DNA of 64,000 bases from NCBI RefSeq assembly GCF_000308655.1, contig NZ_BAGC01000005.1:1-64000 (forward strand), in the 5' to 3' direction. This stretch comes from Nocardia niigatensis NBRC 100131 (GTDB lineage Bacteria > Actinomycetota > Actinomycetes > Mycobacteriales > Mycobacteriaceae). Each line of letters begins with the position of its first letter. Positions within the stretch are counted from its first letter, which is position 1. This document shows, one piece after another, positions 16,957-24,712 of the stretch. Made by a program: the position numbers and the translations under genes. A model generated the notes under the pieces. That model was not told the origin of the DNA, ran no database searches, and saw nothing but the letters and a program-made list of their open reading frames with translations.

Positions 16957-18153
16957 ATGACAGACAGCTACCTGGTCGCCCTCACCGGCAGCGGCGAAAC
17001 GGTTCCGCCGGAGCTGGGGGTGGTGCGGCGGCTGGTACGGCGTGGCCATCGGGTGACCGTGCTCGCGGAGGAATCGCTGGCCGGCCCGGTCACGGCGACG
17101 GGCGCACGGCTGCGCCCCCGCGCGGGGGCCGGATTCGCCCGCGACACCGCCGACGAAATCGATGCCGAGCGGCCCGATCTGGTGCTGGCCTCCTTCTTCG
17201 CCTTCGGGGCCATGGTCGCCGCCCAGGCCTGCGAGGTGCCCTTCTCGGTGCTCATCCCCGGCATCTACCCGCTACCGGTGGAGGGCGGGCCGCCGCCGGG
17301 ATCCGGCTTCGGCAAGGCGCACGGGCCGCTCGGCCGCCTGCGCGACCGGGTGGTGGGCTCGCTGATGCAGCGGCGCTGGGACGAGGAACTGCTGCCCAAG
17401 CTGAATGCCCTGCGCGCGGATTTCGGGCTGGAACGGTTGGCCCACTATCAGGATCAGGCGCAGCTGGGCCGCCGGCAGCTGGTGCTGTCCAGTGCCGCTT
17501 TCGATTTCCCGGGCCAGGGACCGGACGGGGTGCGCTGGGTCGGGCCGATCCTCGACGAGCCGGACTGGGCAACGGACATCGCCTGGATCCCGCACGACGG
17601 CGGCGACCCGCTGGTCCTGGCGGCGCTGTCCACCACGTTCCAGCACCAGACCGACTGCCTGCAGCGGGTCGCCGAGGCGCTGGGCGCGCTCCCGGTGCGC
17701 GGTGTCATCACCACGGGCCCGGCCATCGACCCGGCGGAGATCCGCGCACCCCGGAATGTGACGGTGCTGCGGGCCGCCCCGCACAGCGAGATCATGCGCC
17801 ACGCCAGCCTGGTCATCACCCACGGCGGTCACGGCACCCTGATGAAGGCCTTCGCCGCCGACCTGCCGGTGGTGGTGCTCCCGCACGGCCGCGACAGCGC
17901 CGACAACGCGGCCCGCGTCCGCGCGCACCGCGCCGGAGTCACGGTGCCGCGCACCGCGACTCCGCAGCGCATCGCCCGCGCGGTCCGCCATGCCATGCGC
18001 ACCCCGGCCTACTACCGCGCCGCCGCCGAGCTGGGCCGGGCCATCCGCCACGACGCGCGCGGCGAGTCGCTGCTCTACGAACTCGAACCCGACCTCGACC
18101 ACCCCGGCCCGGCCGGGGTCCGGATTCTCTCGGTGCGCGAACTGGAATCGTGA
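16957..18153 (+). CDS. GT1-family glycosyltransferase
   Basis: A 398-residue UGT-type (GT-B fold) glycosyltransferase. The N-terminal acceptor half begins YLVALTGSGETVPPELGVVRRL; the donor half carries VTVLRAAPHSEIMRHASLVITHGGHGTLMKAF with the conserved HGG-T motif, followed by a D-N pair in GRDSADNA. Members glycosylate lipids, polyketides or sterols; this sequence does not show which. A GGGAGG ribosome site precedes the ATG. It is followed 37 nt later by the MDMPI-fold gene and so probably forms a two-gene unit. It differs from the second glycosyltransferase at 53349 and the two are not obvious recent duplicates. Confidence 0.8.
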   Translation: MTDSYLVALTGSGETVPPELGVVRRLVRRGHRVTVLAEESLAGPVTATGARLRPRAGAGFARDTADEIDAERPDLVLASFFAFGAMVAAQACEVPFSVLIPGIYPLPVEGGPPPGSGFGKAHGPLGRLRDRVVGSLMQRRWDEELLPKLNALRADFGLERLAHYQDQAQLGRRQLVLSSAAFDFPGQGPDGVRWVGPILDEPDWATDIAWIPHDGGDPLVLAALSTTFQHQTDCLQRVAEALGALPVRGVITTGPAIDPAEIRAPRNVTVLRAAPHSEIMRHASLVITHGGHGTLMKAFAADLPVVVLPHGRDSADNAARVRAHRAGVTVPRTATPQRIARAVRHAMRTPAYYRAAAELGRAIRHDARGESLLYELEPDLDHPGPAGVRILSVRELES

Positions 18154-18190
18154 AGCGCGCCGGAGGCCGTCCCCGGTTACCGTGAGCCTC

Positions 18191-18886
18191 ATGAATTTCC
18201 TGGCCATTTTGCGCGAGAAGCTGAGCGAGTTCGGGGAGCTGATCACGCCCGGGGCCGATCTGAGCACGCCCGTCCCGAGCTGCGGGGACTGGAGCCTCTA
18301 CGACCTGATCGACCATGTCGGGCAGGGGAATCTGTGGGTGGCCATGGCCGTCGCCGAGGGCCGCGGCGACTTCCAGGGCGAGCCCGCGCCCGTGGATCCG
18401 GCCGAACTGCGGGCCTGGTACGACGGCACCGCGAAGGCGATCGTGGCGGCGCTGTCGGTGGATCCCGAGACGCCGGCGTGGACCTTCACCTCGCAGCTGC
18501 CGCGCACCGTCGGCTTCTGGCAGCGTCGGCGGGCGCAGGAGACGCTCATGCATCTCTGGGACGCGCAGGACGCGCTCGGCACCGCCGAGGCGTTCGATCC
18601 GGAGCTCGCGGGCGACGGCATCACCGAGGTCTTCGAGCTGTTCGCGCCGCGCATGATCAAGCGGGGCCTGGCCACCGAACCGGGGGTCGCCCTACGGGTG
18701 CGCGCCACCGATACCGGCCAGAACTGGACCTACGGCCCGGGCACCCCGGTGGCCGAAATCGCCGGTACCGCTTCGAATCTGCTGCTGACGCTGTGGCAGC
18801 GCAAGCCCGCCGAGGACGCCGCTCTCGCCTGGCAGGGCAACTGGGCGGCGGGGACGCGGGTGCTCGCTGGTCCGCTGGTGCCGTAA
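18191..18886 (+). CDS. Mycothiol-dependent maleylpyruvate-isomerase-fold protein
   Basis: A 231-residue DinB/MDMPI-type protein. The N-terminal four-helix domain has WSLYDLIDHVGQGNLWVAMA, in which the His is a usual metal ligand, and QETLMHLWDAQDALG with a second His; the C-terminal part has TYGPGTPVAEIAGTASNLLLTLWQRK as in the TIGR03083 family. Such proteins are mycothiol-dependent transferases or isomerases, mostly of unknown substrate. The ATG at 18191 is preferred; an in-frame GTG at 18182 would add three residues. Confidence 0.75.
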   Translation: MNFLAILREKLSEFGELITPGADLSTPVPSCGDWSLYDLIDHVGQGNLWVAMAVAEGRGDFQGEPAPVDPAELRAWYDGTAKAIVAALSVDPETPAWTFTSQLPRTVGFWQRRRAQETLMHLWDAQDALGTAEAFDPELAGDGITEVFELFAPRMIKRGLATEPGVALRVRATDTGQNWTYGPGTPVAEIAGTASNLLLTLWQRKPAEDAALAWQGNWAAGTRVLAGPLVP

Positions 18887-18903
18887 ACCGTTCCCGGGCA
18901 CAG

Positions 18904-18949
18904 AAAAACGGCGAGGTGATGGCCGGTATGGAAGCCACCGCCTCGCCGT
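18904..18949 (-). terminator. Terminator of fadE27
   Basis: On the minus strand, a stem ACGGCGAGG/CCTCGCCGT with inner pairing (GCCA/TGGC) is followed by TTTTTCTG, a textbook intrinsic terminator 55 nt after the fadE27 stop codon. Confidence 0.8.
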
Positions 18950-19004
18950 CGGCCGCAGTGCAGGGTTCGGCCGAGTTTCCGAGAGCTGTTCTCTCCGAGC
19001 GTGA

Positions 19005-20132
19005 TTACTGCGCAGCGTCGGTCAGCAACGACCCGAGTGCGCGCAGGTGATCGGTCGCGCCGCCGAGCGCGAATTCGTTGTGCTTGGCGGCGGTGAAGTA
19101 CTGGTTCACGATGTGGTCGCGGTCGATGCCGACGCCACCGTGCACGTGCACCACGGTGTGGGCGACGCGGTGGCCGGCTTCGGCGGCCCAGAACTTGGCG
19201 GTGTGCACCTCGGCCGCCGCGGGCAGGCCCTCGGCCAGTCGCCAGGCCGCCTGCTGCACGGCCAGGCGCACGCCCTGCACATCGATGTAGGCGTCGGCGA
19301 GGCGCTGGGCGACGGCCTGGAAGCTGCCGATCTTGCGGTTGAACTGCTCGCGCTCGCGGGCGTAGTCGGCGACCAGTTCCAGGCCCTTCTCGACCACGCC
19401 CAGCTGGGTGGCGGCCAGGCCGAGCCAGGCCCGCTCCAGCAGCCAGGTCAGGATCTCGGCGCCCTGGTCGACGGTGCCCACCAATTCGGCGGGGGTACCG
19501 GCGAATTCGACCTCGGCCTCGGGGGAGCGGTCGGTGACGATCTGGTCCTCGACGCGCACCGAGGCGTGCGACGGGTCGACCAGGAAGACGGCGGGGACGC
19601 CGTCGACGCTGGCGGACACCAGGATTCGCGCCGCCTGGCGGGCGAAGGGCACGGTGGTCTTGAGACCGGTCAGCTGCCAGCCGTCGCCGGCCATCGCGGT
19701 GGTGACCGGGCTCGCGAGCTCCCAGTTGCGCTCCTCGCTCAGCGCGGCGGTGAGGATGACCTCGCCGGTAGCGGCCTGGGCGGCCAGCTCGCGCTGGGCC
19801 GTGGACCCGAACCGCGCGAGCGCGCCCGCGCCCAGCACGATCGACCACAGGTACGGCACCGGCGCGACGGACTTGCCGATCTCGCGCAGGATGGCGGTCT
19901 GCTCCAGCACGCCGAAGTCGCTGCCGCCCACCGTCTCCGGCAGGGCCGCGGCCAGCACGCCGGTCTCGGCGAGCGAGTTCCACAGCGATTCGTCGAAGCG
20001 CACGGTCGGGTTGCCGGCCGCGTCGGTGTTCTTGTCGAGCTCACGCAGCCGGTCGGCGGTGACGAGCTTGCCGGTGACCTCGGCGGTGAGGCGGGCCAGA
20101 TCCTGCTGCGCCTCGGTAAGGGTGAAATCCAT
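19005..20132 (-). CDS. fadE27: Steroid acyl-CoA dehydrogenase subunit FadE27 (ChsE5)
   Basis: A 375-residue acyl-CoA-dehydrogenase-fold protein: FTLTEAQQDLARLTAEV at the N terminus and REQFNRKIGSFQAVAQRLAD and HVHGGVGIDRDHIVNQYF at the C terminus. It matches M. tuberculosis FadE27 (ChsE5), which forms an alpha2-beta2 heterotetramer with FadE26 (ChsE4) to dehydrogenate 3-oxo-cholest-4-en-26-oyl-CoA in the first beta-oxidation round. The start at 20132 is the ATG of the conserved MDFTL; the longer upstream frame runs through fadE26 and is rejected. It is 20 nt after fadE26 and co-transcribed from the KstR promoter near 21512. Confidence 0.88.
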   Translation of the reverse strand: MDFTLTEAQQDLARLTAEVTGKLVTADRLRELDKNTDAAGNPTVRFDESLWNSLAETGVLAAALPETVGGSDFGVLEQTAILREIGKSVAPVPYLWSIVLGAGALARFGSTAQRELAAQAATGEVILTAALSEERNWELASPVTTAMAGDGWQLTGLKTTVPFARQAARILVSASVDGVPAVFLVDPSHASVRVEDQIVTDRSPEAEVEFAGTPAELVGTVDQGAEILTWLLERAWLGLAATQLGVVEKGLELVADYAREREQFNRKIGSFQAVAQRLADAYIDVQGVRLAVQQAAWRLAEGLPAAAEVHTAKFWAAEAGHRVAHTVVHVHGGVGIDRDHIVNQYFTAAKHNEFALGGATDHLRALGSLLTDAAQ

Positions 20133-20152
20133 GATGGGTACCTTGGTTTCGG

Positions 20153-21346
20153 TTAGCGCGCGGCGGCGGGCTGCTTGAGGGCGGTCATGGCGATGATGTC
20201 GCGCTGCACCTCGTTGGTGCCACCGCCGAAGGTGAGGATCAGGCACGCCCGGTGCATGCGCTCGAGACGGCCCCGCAGCTGCGAGCCGGCCGAGTCCTGG
20301 CGCAGATAGGCCTGCGGGCCGAGGATCTCCATCAGCGCGCGGTAGGCCTCGGTGGCCAGCTCGGTGCCGTAGACCTTGGTGGCGGAGGCGTCCCACGGGC
20401 GCGGCGCGGCGTCGCCGCCCTGGTCGGCGCGCGAGGCGATCTCCCAGTTGGTCAGCTTCAGGTACTCGACCTTGGCGTGGATGCGCGCCAGGCTGATCTG
20501 CACCCATTCCTGGTCGATGACCCGGGAGCCGTTGGCGGTCTTGGTGTTGCGAGCCCATTCGGTGACCTGGGCGACGGCCAGCGCCAGCGGCGCCGACGAG
20601 GTCAGCGCGACCCGCTCGTGGTTGAGCTGGTTGGTGACCAGCGCCCAGCCGCCGTTCTCCGGGCCCACCATGTCGGAGTGCTTGACCCGCACGTCCTGGT
20701 AGTAGGTGGCGGAGGTGTCGGGCCCGGCCATGGTGTGCACCGGCGTCCAGGAGAAGCCCTCGGCCGTGGTGGGCATGATGAACATCGAGATGCCCTTGTG
20801 CTTCTTGGCGCTCGGGTCGGTGCGGGCCGCCAGCCACACGTAGTCGGCGTAGGCGATGAGGGAGGTCCACATCTTCTGGCCGTTGATGATCCAGTCGTCG
20901 CCGTCGCGGACCGCGGAGGTGCGCAGCGAGGCCAGGTCGGTGCCGGCGCCCGGCTCCGAGTAGCCGATGGCGAAGTGCAGCTGACCGGCGGCGATCCTGG
21001 GCAGGAAGAACTTCTTCTGCTCCTCGGTGCCGTAGTGCATGATCGTCGGCGCCACCGAGTTGATGGTCAGGAACGGCACCGGGGCGCCGGCGATGGCGGC
21101 CTCGTCGGTGAAGATCAGCTGATCCATGGTGGATCGGTCCTGGCCGCCGTACTCCTTGGGCCAGCCGAGGGCGAGCCAGCCGTCGCGGCCCATCTCCTCG
21201 ACCACCTCGCGGTAGACATTGCCCTCGCCGTACTCTCCGGTCTGCGCCGAAAGCGCTTGCCGCCGTTCGGGAGTGATGAGGCGGGTGAAATAGTCACGCA
21301 GCTCGGCACGCAGCTGTTCCTGTTGCGGCGTGTAGGCGATACGCAT
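20153..21346 (-). CDS. fadE26: Steroid acyl-CoA dehydrogenase subunit FadE26 (ChsE4)
   Basis: A 397-residue acyl-CoA dehydrogenase nearly colinear with M. tuberculosis FadE26: RIAYTPQQEQLRAELRDYF, GWPKEYGGQDRSTMDQLIF, IGYSEPGAGTDLASLRT (flavin-binding), WTPVHTMAGPDTSATYY and HRACLILTFGGGTNEVQRDI. In the ChsE4-ChsE5 complex this subunit supplies the catalytic base. The gene order fadE27-fadE26 against fdxD and the SDR is that of M. tuberculosis Rv3502c-Rv3505. The KstR operator lies about 165 nt upstream in the divergent intergenic region. Confidence 0.92.
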   Translation of the reverse strand: MRIAYTPQQEQLRAELRDYFTRLITPERRQALSAQTGEYGEGNVYREVVEEMGRDGWLALGWPKEYGGQDRSTMDQLIFTDEAAIAGAPVPFLTINSVAPTIMHYGTEEQKKFFLPRIAAGQLHFAIGYSEPGAGTDLASLRTSAVRDGDDWIINGQKMWTSLIAYADYVWLAARTDPSAKKHKGISMFIMPTTAEGFSWTPVHTMAGPDTSATYYQDVRVKHSDMVGPENGGWALVTNQLNHERVALTSSAPLALAVAQVTEWARNTKTANGSRVIDQEWVQISLARIHAKVEYLKLTNWEIASRADQGGDAAPRPWDASATKVYGTELATEAYRALMEILGPQAYLRQDSAGSQLRGRLERMHRACLILTFGGGTNEVQRDIIAMTALKQPAAAR

Positions 21347-21511
21347 AGCAGTCCGTATCCTTTCTGCCGCGCCTGCGGCGCGGCGGGTTCGCGGCCCTGG
21401 AGGTCTCGTTCTTCCCTCCCTCCGCTCCTCCGCTTCGCTCCCCCGCTCCGCTCAGTCCAGAACGAGACGGGCCGCGAACCTTCGGGTATGGCCCGATCAT
21501 GGCATATGAAC

Positions 21512-21525
21512 TGGAACTTGTTCCA
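21512..21525. promoter_or_regulatory. KstR operator, divergent fadE26 / fdxD
   Basis: TGGAACTTGTTCCA matches all eight fixed positions; with flanking C and G it forms a perfect 16-bp palindrome (21511-21526). It lies between divergent sterol genes. Confidence 0.87.
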
Positions 21526-21613
21526 GTATGGCCGCTTTTTCGGTCGATGATGGCTGTCGAATGGCAAGTCTGCTTGTTAGGCTCGGGCAGAACCTGCGGT
21601 TAAGGAGAGAACT

Positions 21614-21802
21614 ATGAAGGTCATCGTCGATTTCGACCAGTGCGAAGCAAATGGAATCTGCGTCGGAATCGCCCCTGACGTCTTCGATCTCGATGACGAC
21701 GACAACCTGCACGTCAACGAGGCCGAGGTCACCGAGGCGAATCGCCGTGATATCGAGTCGGCCGTGGCGCAGTGCCCCAAGGCGGCGCTGAAGCTGGTCT
21801 GA
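21614..21802 (+). CDS. fdxD: [3Fe-4S] ferredoxin FdxD
   Basis: A 62-residue ferredoxin with three ligand cysteines, C10 and C16 in QCEANGICVG and the third in VAQCPKAAL near residue 54, the pattern of actinobacterial [3Fe-4S] ferredoxins that feed cytochromes P450. It corresponds to M. tuberculosis FdxD (Rv3503c) in size and position. AAGGAGAGAA precedes the ATG. It is likely an electron carrier for the KstR-regulon P450s such as CYP125 (inference), expressed from the shared operator at 21512. Confidence 0.9.
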   Translation: MKVIVDFDQCEANGICVGIAPDVFDLDDDDNLHVNEAEVTEANRRDIESAVAQCPKAALKLV

Positions 21803-21822
21803 CGCCATGCTTGCCCGGCGGG

Positions 21823-21836
21823 TGGAACACGTTCTA
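21823..21836. promoter_or_regulatory. KstR operator, Hsd4A-like gene (exact consensus)
   Basis: TGGAACACGTTCTA matches all eight fixed positions and ends 11 nt before the GTG start; TAGAGT (21835-21840) at its edge could be the -10 element of a leaderless transcript. Confidence 0.83.
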
Positions 21837-21847
21837 GAGTCGGCCCG

Positions 21848-22750
21848 GTGAGCGATTCTGATGTAAGTCTTTCCGGCCGGGTTGCCATCGTCACCGGCGC
21901 GGGCGCCGGGCTGGGCCGGGCCGAAGCCCTCGAGCTGGCCCGGGCCGGCGCGTCGGTCATCGTCAACGACCTTGCCGAGAACGACGCGGTGAGCGCAACC
22001 CTCGCCGACATCCGGGCGCTGGGCGTGAAGGCGGAGTTCGTGGGCGGCAGCATCGCCGAGCGCGCGACCGCCGACGCGCTGATCCGCACCGCAGAGGAGA
22101 CCTTCGGCGGGCTGGACATCGTGGTGAACAATGCCGGGATCACCCGGGACAAGATGTTGTTCAACATGTCCGACGAGGATTTCGACGCGGTTGTCGCGGT
22201 GCACCTGCGCGGGCATTTCCTTTTGACCCGCAATGCGGCCGCCTACTGGCGCGGTAAGTACAAGGAGACGGGTGCTCCCGTTTATGGGCGCATCATCAAC
22301 ACCTCCTCGGAGGCCGGTCTGCTCGGCCCGGCCGGGCAGGCGAATTACGGTGCGGCCAAGGCCGGCATCACCGCGCTGACGCTGTCGGCCGCGCGGGCGC
22401 TGGAATCGGTCGGTGTGCGCGCCAACGCCATCGCGCCGCGCGCCCGCACGGCCATGACGGAGAACGTCTTCTCCGCCGCTCCCGATCAGGGTCCGGACCC
22501 GCTCTCGCCCGATCACGTGGCGCGGCTGGTGGCCTATCTGGCCTCGCCGGCGGCCGAGTCGATCAGCGGTCAGCTGTTCGTCGTCTACGGCCCGATGGTG
22601 GCGCTGATGGCGGCTCCGGTGGTGGAGCGGCGCTTCGACGCCGAGGGTGAGTGGACCCGCGAGGGTCTGGCCGCGACCCTGGGCGGCTATTTCTCCGAAC
22701 GTGGTTCGGACGCTACGTTTTCCGCCTCCTCGCTGAAGGACCTGGGCTGA
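21848..22750 (+). CDS. hsd4A: Short-chain dehydrogenase, Hsd4A/Rv3502c-like
   Basis: A 300-residue SDR with the NAD(P) motif TGAGAGLG at residues 16-23, NNAG at 94-97 and catalytic S154, Y167 and K171 (INTSSEAG, ANYGAAKAG). It sits where M. tuberculosis has Rv3502c; orthologues called Hsd4A act as 17beta-hydroxysteroid and side-chain beta-hydroxyacyl-CoA dehydrogenases. The C-terminal extension of about 60 residues after the usual SDR end is typical of that group. Start is GTG 21848, without a ribosome site and 11 nt after the KstR box. It lies just upstream of the mce4 operon as in mycobacteria. Confidence 0.82.
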   Translation: MSDSDVSLSGRVAIVTGAGAGLGRAEALELARAGASVIVNDLAENDAVSATLADIRALGVKAEFVGGSIAERATADALIRTAEETFGGLDIVVNNAGITRDKMLFNMSDEDFDAVVAVHLRGHFLLTRNAAAYWRGKYKETGAPVYGRIINTSSEAGLLGPAGQANYGAAKAGITALTLSAARALESVGVRANAIAPRARTAMTENVFSAAPDQGPDPLSPDHVARLVAYLASPAAESISGQLFVVYGPMVALMAAPVVERRFDAEGEWTREGLAATLGGYFSERGSDATFSASSLKDLG

Positions 22751-22909
22751 GGTAGCCCGCGGTGTCCCTGCCCGGGGGTCGTGCGTTCCTGAAGACACGG
22801 TCCGGCCCCCGGGGCCTGTGGTTGATCACGAGATCGATCATTGGTAAGAAAAGGGATCGACTCTGTGTGTCGCCTCACACTGCGGCATACCTGCGGCGGT
22901 TAGGGTGAC

Positions 22910-22923
22910 GTGAACCTGTTCTC
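22910..22923. promoter_or_regulatory. Weak KstR-like box, mce4 promoter
   Basis: GTGAACCTGTTCTC keeps the AACnnGTT core but misses both outer bases of the consensus. A possible auxiliary site. Confidence 0.35.
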
Positions 22924-22987
22924 AAAACTGGACGCCAGTTCAGAAAGAAGACCTGTTCAAAACCGTCGAAACCTTCCCGAACCGTAT

Positions 22988-23001
22988 GAGAACGTGTTCT
23001 A
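22988..23001. promoter_or_regulatory. KstR operator, yrbE4A-mce4 (near consensus)
   Basis: GAGAACGTGTTCTA matches seven of eight fixed positions (first base G for T), 74 nt before yrbE4A, agreeing with known KstR control of mce4. Confidence 0.7.
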
Positions 23002-23075
23002 ATCTTCGAGCGGGACCGAGATCACATTCAGATCTCGGTTGCTATAGCTAGGCAGGGGCAGGAGGAAAAGCGGGA

Positions 23076-23840
23076 ATGAATGAAGTCCTTGCCGTACCGC
23101 TGCGGGCGGTCGGAGGGTTCTTCGAACTCGCCGGTGCGGTCGCTCGCGCCGCGGTACGGCCCCCGTTCCAGCGACGGGAATTCATCGATCAGTCCTGGTT
23201 CATAGCCCGGGTATCCATCTTCCCCACCCTGATGGTGGCAATTCCGTTCACCGTTCTGGTGAGCTTCACCCTCAACATCCTGCTGCGCGAGATCGGCGCG
23301 GCCGACCTCTCCGGCGCGGGCGCGGCCTTCGGCACCATCACCCAGATCGGCCCGATGGTCACCGTGCTCATCGTCGCCGGCGCCGGCGCGACCGCCATCT
23401 GCGCGGACCTCGGCGCCCGCACCATCCGCGAAGAGATCGACGCCATGAAGGTCCTCGGCATCGATCCCATTCAGCGCCTGGTGGTTCCGCGTGTGCTCGC
23501 CTCGATGTTCGTGGCCTTCCTGCTCAACGGCCTGGTGTCCACCATCGGCATCCTGGGCGGGTTCCTGTTCTCGGTCTACCTGCAGGGTGTGAACCCCGGC
23601 GCCTTCGTCAACGGCCTCACGCTGCTGACCCACCTGCCGGAACTCGTCATCTCCGAGGTGAAGGCCATGCTGTTCGGACTCGTCGCCGGACTCGTCGCCT
23701 GCTATCTCGGCCTGAATGTGAAGGGCGGCCCCAAGAGTGTCGGCGACGCCGTCAACCAGACCGTCGTGTTCGCCTTCATGGCGTTGTTCGTCATCAACGT
23801 CGTGGTAACCGCCGTTGGCATCAAGTTCACGGCAAGGTGA
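23076..23840 (+). CDS. yrbE4A: MlaE-type permease YrbE4A
   Basis: A 254-residue integral membrane protein of the YrbE/MlaE family, first gene of the mce4 operon. It has several hydrophobic helices, the conserved EEIDAMKVLGIDPIQRLVVPR loop and VKGGPKSVGDAVNQTVVFAF near the C terminus. With YrbE4B it forms the inner-membrane permease of the Mce4 sterol importer, energised by a separate MceG ATPase that is not in this window. The ATG at 23076 follows GGAGG; the KstR box lies 74 nt upstream. Confidence 0.93.
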   Translation: MNEVLAVPLRAVGGFFELAGAVARAAVRPPFQRREFIDQSWFIARVSIFPTLMVAIPFTVLVSFTLNILLREIGAADLSGAGAAFGTITQIGPMVTVLIVAGAGATAICADLGARTIREEIDAMKVLGIDPIQRLVVPRVLASMFVAFLLNGLVSTIGILGGFLFSVYLQGVNPGAFVNGLTLLTHLPELVISEVKAMLFGLVAGLVACYLGLNVKGGPKSVGDAVNQTVVFAFMALFVINVVVTAVGIKFTAR

Positions 23841-23844
23841 TCAG

Positions 23845-24696
23845 ATGGCGTTCGTGATCCAATCTCGTTTTCCCAAGGTGTCCAAGCGTTTTCAGCGCTT
23901 CACGGAGTCCTTGGATGCGGTCGGCAAGCACGCGGTGTTCTACGCGCGCTCGATCGGCTCGGTGCCCAAGGCATTGGTGCACTACCGGACCGAGACCATC
24001 CGGCTGATCGCCGAGATCTCGATGGGCACAGGCGCTCTGGCGGTCATCGGCGGCACCGTCGTGATCGTCGGCTTCCTGACCCTGGCCGCCGGTGGCACCA
24101 TCGCCGTGCAGGGCTACAGCTCGCTCGGCAATATCGGTGTCGAGGCCCTGACCGGCTTCTTCGCCGCCTTCATCAACGTTCGCATTGCGGCCCCGGTGAT
24201 TTCGGGTATCGGCCTGGCAGCGACGCTGGGCGCGGGTACCACGGCACAGTTGGGAGCCATGCGCGTCTCCGAAGAGATCGACGCCCTCGAGGTGATGGCC
24301 ATCCGGCCGGTCCCCTTCCTGGTGGGCACTCGCATGCTGGCGGGCATCATCGCCATCATCCCGTTGTACTCACTCGCGGTCATCGCCTCGTTCATCGCCT
24401 CGCGCTTCGCGACCGTGGTGATCTACGGCCAGTCGGCCGGTGTGTACGACCACTACTTCTCGACCTTCCTGATCCCCAGCGACATCCTCTGGTCCTTCGC
24501 GCAGGCGATCTTCATGGCCATGGCGGTCATGCTGATCCACACCTACTACGGCTATCACGCCGCGGGCGGACCGGTCGGCGTCGGCGTGGCGGTAGGTAAT
24601 GCGGTGCGGGCCTCGCTGATCGCGGTCGTCATGGTGACGCTGCTGATGTCGCTGGCCATCTACGGCACCTCCGGCAATTTCCATCTCTCCGGGTAG
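23845..24696 (+). CDS. yrbE4B: MlaE-type permease YrbE4B
   Basis: A 283-residue MlaE-family permease paired with YrbE4A in the Mce4 sterol import system. It has the longer soluble N terminus usual for YrbE4B, then the family loop RVSEEIDALEVMAIRPVPFLVGTR and the C-terminal GGPVGVGVAVGNAVRASLIAV. I chose the ATG at 23845, 4 nt after the yrbE4A stop; an upstream ATG at 23815 lies inside yrbE4A. Confidence 0.93.
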   Translation: MAFVIQSRFPKVSKRFQRFTESLDAVGKHAVFYARSIGSVPKALVHYRTETIRLIAEISMGTGALAVIGGTVVIVGFLTLAAGGTIAVQGYSSLGNIGVEALTGFFAAFINVRIAAPVISGIGLAATLGAGTTAQLGAMRVSEEIDALEVMAIRPVPFLVGTRMLAGIIAIIPLYSLAVIASFIASRFATVVIYGQSAGVYDHYFSTFLIPSDILWSFAQAIFMAMAVMLIHTYYGYHAAGGPVGVGVAVGNAVRASLIAVVMVTLLMSLAIYGTSGNFHLSG

Positions 24697-24712
24697 GGGC
24701 GGGACGACATAC

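Larger units (their letters stand above)
22751..23075. promoter_or_regulatory. mce4 operon promoter region
   Basis: A 325-bp gap. Near the SDR end lies an inverted repeat CCCGGGGG/CCCCCGGG (22771-22778 with 22806-22813), possibly a stop hairpin. Further on are two KstR-like boxes (22910 and 22988), and GCTATAGC at 23041-23048 could belong to a -10 region. GGAGG at 23061-23065 precedes the yrbE4A ATG at 23076. The region between the boxes also repeats the half-site word CTGTTC. Confidence 0.6.

Noticed and set aside
22806-22860. Riboswitch or structured leader upstream of mce4
   Set aside because: Only one short GC inverted repeat is visible, and it lies far upstream of the promoter; known KstR control explains regulation.
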